Assembly: GCA_963978545.1 (NCBI GenBank)
Contig: OZ021726.1
Coordinates: 55,969,959 to 56,033,958 of the forward strand
Direction of reading: 5' to 3'
DNA length: 64,000 bases
From: Linyphia triangularis
Lineage: Eukaryota > Arthropoda > Arachnida > Araneae > Linyphiidae
A program made the position numbers and the translations under genes. The notes beneath the pieces were generated by a model. That model searched no databases. It was not told the DNA's origin and worked only from the letters and a program-made list of their open reading frames with translations. Position 1 is the first letter of the stretch; each line of letters starts with the position of its first letter. Of the stretch, positions 60,905 through 64,000 are shown in pieces.

Positions 60905-62339
60905 GAATAATTTAAAATACTTTTTATATGTCTTCCTTTTCCTGTAAAATTCCAATTTCCCCCACTTATATTTTATTTTTTCAAAAGTTCGGTGATACAA
61001 GTGAGCCCTCCCTGGCTTCTTCCATACCATACCATACCATACCATAACTACACTCATATATGGAACTAAGAATATTTTGTTTATAAAAAAAAAAAAAAGC
61101 TTTTTCAAATTAACCTGAAATGTTTTTAAGCATTGTTTAAAAGTAAAAGATAAGTTTAAAATTTTATGCAGAAAATGGCATACCAATTACCGAAAATAGA
61201 ATATCTGATTTTTTAACTTATTAAATTAACTGATAGAAAAACCCCATTTATTTTTGAAATATTCCTTTAAAATGTCCTTATTACACAAGGACTTACAACT
61301 GCATAAGATATCAAGATTATTTTCACTCTTATCGATATATCTACACAATGATATTCACTCATGCATTTTAAGGATATGGCAAAGAAACTATTTCTGGGGA
61401 GTAGCCTTATGTCATTAGAAGATGTCAACCTTCAAGATAGCTATTTGATATGCAAATTGACCTTCATGCGCTATCGTTTTAGGAGGAAAACAACTTTAGG
61501 TGAAGGACCGTTACTTCTATTATACGAAAAATGAGTTATTTAACGGAATTTTTATCTATAGTTTGAAGTACTATTATAAAGTGGTTGAGTTGGGAAAGTT
61601 GAATATTTACCTTAGATTTCATGTTGTGTTTTAATTGGTTAACTCCAAGAAAGTTTGAGAGATATTTTGAATAGTGTGAAGATTCATCTGTGAAAACTGA
61701 TTAAAATTATTACACAAGGACATATTTTCTATTGAAAGTGTAAATAAGTTAACTCCATAATACATACTTTAGAGATAGCTTATTTATACTTTTTATCTGC
61801 TATATAAATTTACACAATTATTTTTGTAGACGCTGCTGAGTGAAATTAGTAAGCTATTTATATTTCCCTGGCTGATGATCATAAACTAGTTTCATGTCTC
61901 ACTTTCAGTACAGCCATTACTTATTTCATAAAAGCGAGCGCCTTTTGCTATTAAGAGTACAAAAGAAACATTACAAGAACCTGAGCTCTTTATAGCGCAG
62001 CGGCTTTTTTGCAGTCGATGTCCGCCACAGAAAGCGTGGTGAATGCAGTAGTAGAATACAGGTAACAAACGAATTGGGGGGGGGGGGGGTCTTCTAATCC
62101 AATTATTGTTTGAAAAATCGTAACTAAAAATAATGTAACCGATAAAAACAAATCTTAGTGTTTGCATCTCAATTTAAATATCAAAAACATTTCTATCAGC
62201 AAAATGTGTGACTAACTAAGTTTAAAAATTTATTTATTAAAAATGAAAGTGAATTTATGCACTCACATCCAAATATCTTTATAATTATTCTGATTAAAAC
62301 AATTTATTTATTTATTTACTAAAACAATTTTGGCTCCAG
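60905..62339. other. Unassigned AT-rich sequence
   Basis: Contains a short (ATACC)n microsatellite at 61022-61047 and a run of about 13 G near 62077. No gene recognised. Confidence 0.4.
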
Positions 62340-62565
62340 GAAAGAGTTTCTTCAATGAATGGTTAAATACTATTTCAGCGCGATTGAATGACGGCAAGTT
62401 GGTTTACTAGTATTAAAAAAAAAACGAATTTTTAGTAACAGTAACAGCCCCAAAATTTGATAGAATGCATTGTCATCGACATAGAACCTATCTGCCAAAT
62501 TTCAGCTCGATTGGATAACAGCAAGGGGGTTAATTAGGCCTCCGCAGATTTGCCAGCCATCGATA
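62340..62565 (+). repeat. Family U repeat, two partial units
   Basis: A partial unit (cgcgattgaatgacggcaag near 62379) is followed by a fuller one containing ttttagtaacagtaacag, 'gatagaatgcattgtcatcg' and 'atctgccaaatttcagctcg', then a ggttaattagg.ctccg block also seen at 56636. It is the uninterrupted reference for the unit split by the solo LTR. Confidence 0.65.
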
Positions 62566-64000
62566 CGCAAATTCGAAGTTATTTTAAAGGATTTGATAAT
62601 GCTCGTCATAAATTTTGTTATATGTGCATGAGTGGTAGATACAATATTCGTCATGTCAAATGCCTTTTTGTTATACAGAGTGGTGACGAACTTTATTTTG
62701 AAGTTTTATAATATTGCATTTAATTGTGGCAGTCAAAAAAAAATACATTCTATGTGATTGAATTTATATCTCTTTTGAATTGGAGCTGATATACCATTGC
62801 ATCTGCTCTTCTGTACAAATGAGGTTGTAACGACTTAACCGAACGTCTTTTTAAATTCCACCAAATGGTTTGCTATAAACCTGGAAACTATATAAATTCA
62901 TTGTTGTTGTTTTAGAGGACACATTTTTTTTTCTGTCAAAAATATTCATCTCTTCTCGAACTATAAAGTAATATTATTACTTAAGTTCTTACAAGAAAGA
63001 TTACGCTTTCAAAACCACACACATTTGAATTTTTAAAGAACTTTTTCAACCATTTCTATAATATCTAGTAATGGTGTTATGACAAATGAACTGATCTATA
63101 TGGTATTCCAACGTTTTGATTTGAATCTTTATATTAGTGAACATTTCAAAGGGAAAAAATATCGGAACATTTAATTTTAATTCCTTTGTATTAAGATAAT
63201 GTAGATAAGGATCCCTTTGTAGAAAAGGTTCCCTGTTTCATTTCGAAATAGTCAGAACTTCCAGAAGATTTTCCTTTAAACAAATAAAATAATTTCCATT
63301 GCCGTAGAATTCATGCTTGAAGTAGTAAAAGCGGATATAGTTTAGGAATTGGTAATGAATACATAGAAATCTTATTGCTTTTATTAATGTTAACTTCGAG
63401 AAGAAAAGAAAAGTTTTTTTTTAAAGAAGTGCTTGGGAAAGAAGGGAGTATATAGATTTTGTGTCTTATGTCTTTTTTTTTTTTTTTTTTTTTTTTTTAA
63501 TTAAATAACTCAATTATCTTTGTCTTTATTTGGACAGCTTTATTCTAAGAGCAAATAAGCAACAAATTGTTCATAATTGAGTTTTTGGGATCGTTGGATT
63601 CGACTTGTCAGTATTTAATGATCGGTAATATATTTACTACAATATATTTTCACTAGTTAGTCACATAACAGTTAAGCGATTCTCCATTGAAGTGTACACT
63701 CCGAAAAGACTTGCGATTTCCGATGCATTTTCCCGAAAACCAGATGGTCGTCGCTTTCCGGGTATTTTCATAAAGATGTCCATTTAGGAATTAACAAACT
63801 CAATTCTACAGCTATAAAAAAAGTACCAGTGTAAAATAAATTATAATTTTAAAGAGCTCAAGTTGTTTTGCAATCCTTGCTATAAACATATGATCTCTTG
63901 ATCTCGTTCAATTAAATACCGTTAAATATATTTACGTTAGAGATGAAATATTTTAGAAAATAATGTCATGTATGGTAATCCAAATTTTTATAGATTGCAC
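62566..64000. other. Unassigned AT-rich sequence
   Basis: Contains a T run of about 26 near 63473. No gene or repeat end recognised. Confidence 0.4.

Overview
The window looks like about 64 kb of repeat-rich, strongly AT-rich animal DNA. The Ty3/gypsy, Tc1, hAT and tRNA-derived SINE elements, the many A/T homopolymer runs and the lack of any compact gene arrangement all point to an invertebrate. The style of the gypsy gag-like coiled coil and of the SINEs suggests an arthropod, possibly an arachnid; that is inference from general familiarity, not proof. I found no convincing host gene. Many short open frames start at TTG or GTG or lie inside repeats, and they look like chance frames.

Region by region. 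0.3-6.8 kb is a nest of elements: a repeat family here called P (two copies in opposite orientation, then a third copy split by a SINE and by a 2.2-kb hAT transposon), and a family V repeat ending in a long hairpin. The hAT element carries a broken BED-finger transposase gene with an intact GT-AG intron, and a second SINE has landed in it. 7.3-9.5 kb holds a 1.1-kb element with inverted ends, a GC-richer patch and a short hAT-like element. 12.6-13.7 kb has a 47-bp SINE tail and a full SINE, both with target duplications. 17.2-20.2 kb has a ~105-bp tandem array and two long foldback repeats. 21.0-23.6 kb holds a second V copy, whose hairpin loop is inverted relative to the first, and a 691-bp tandem duplication. 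25.0-25.8 kb is an uninterrupted P copy that shows what the split copy looked like before it was interrupted. 25.8-36.5 kb is mostly featureless AT-rich DNA with one SINE. 36.5-36.8 kb is a GC-richer patch with CCAAT and RFX-type motifs.

38.4-43.2 kb has a short hAT copy, a 182-bp tandem duplication, a ~275-bp AAAT microsatellite and a 499-bp hAT MITE with target duplication. 47.7-49.2 kb is a dead Tc1-like transposon with two-step inverted ends. 51.2-54.8 kb is the most informative element. It is a Ty3/gypsy LTR retrotransposon with both LTRs, a tRNA-Leu primer site and a polypurine tract. Its single open frame joins a gag-like coiled coil directly to integrase; protease, reverse transcriptase and RNase H are missing, and the third catalytic residue of integrase is changed. 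A solo LTR of the same family follows at 55.9-56.6 kb, inserted in a repeat array. 57.3-60.9 kb is a hAT element interrupted by another hAT element, each with its own 8-bp target duplication and a further MITE inside. The rest is unannotated AT-rich sequence.

The elements do not form a pathway. They record successive insertions, many of which can be placed or partly ordered by target duplications.
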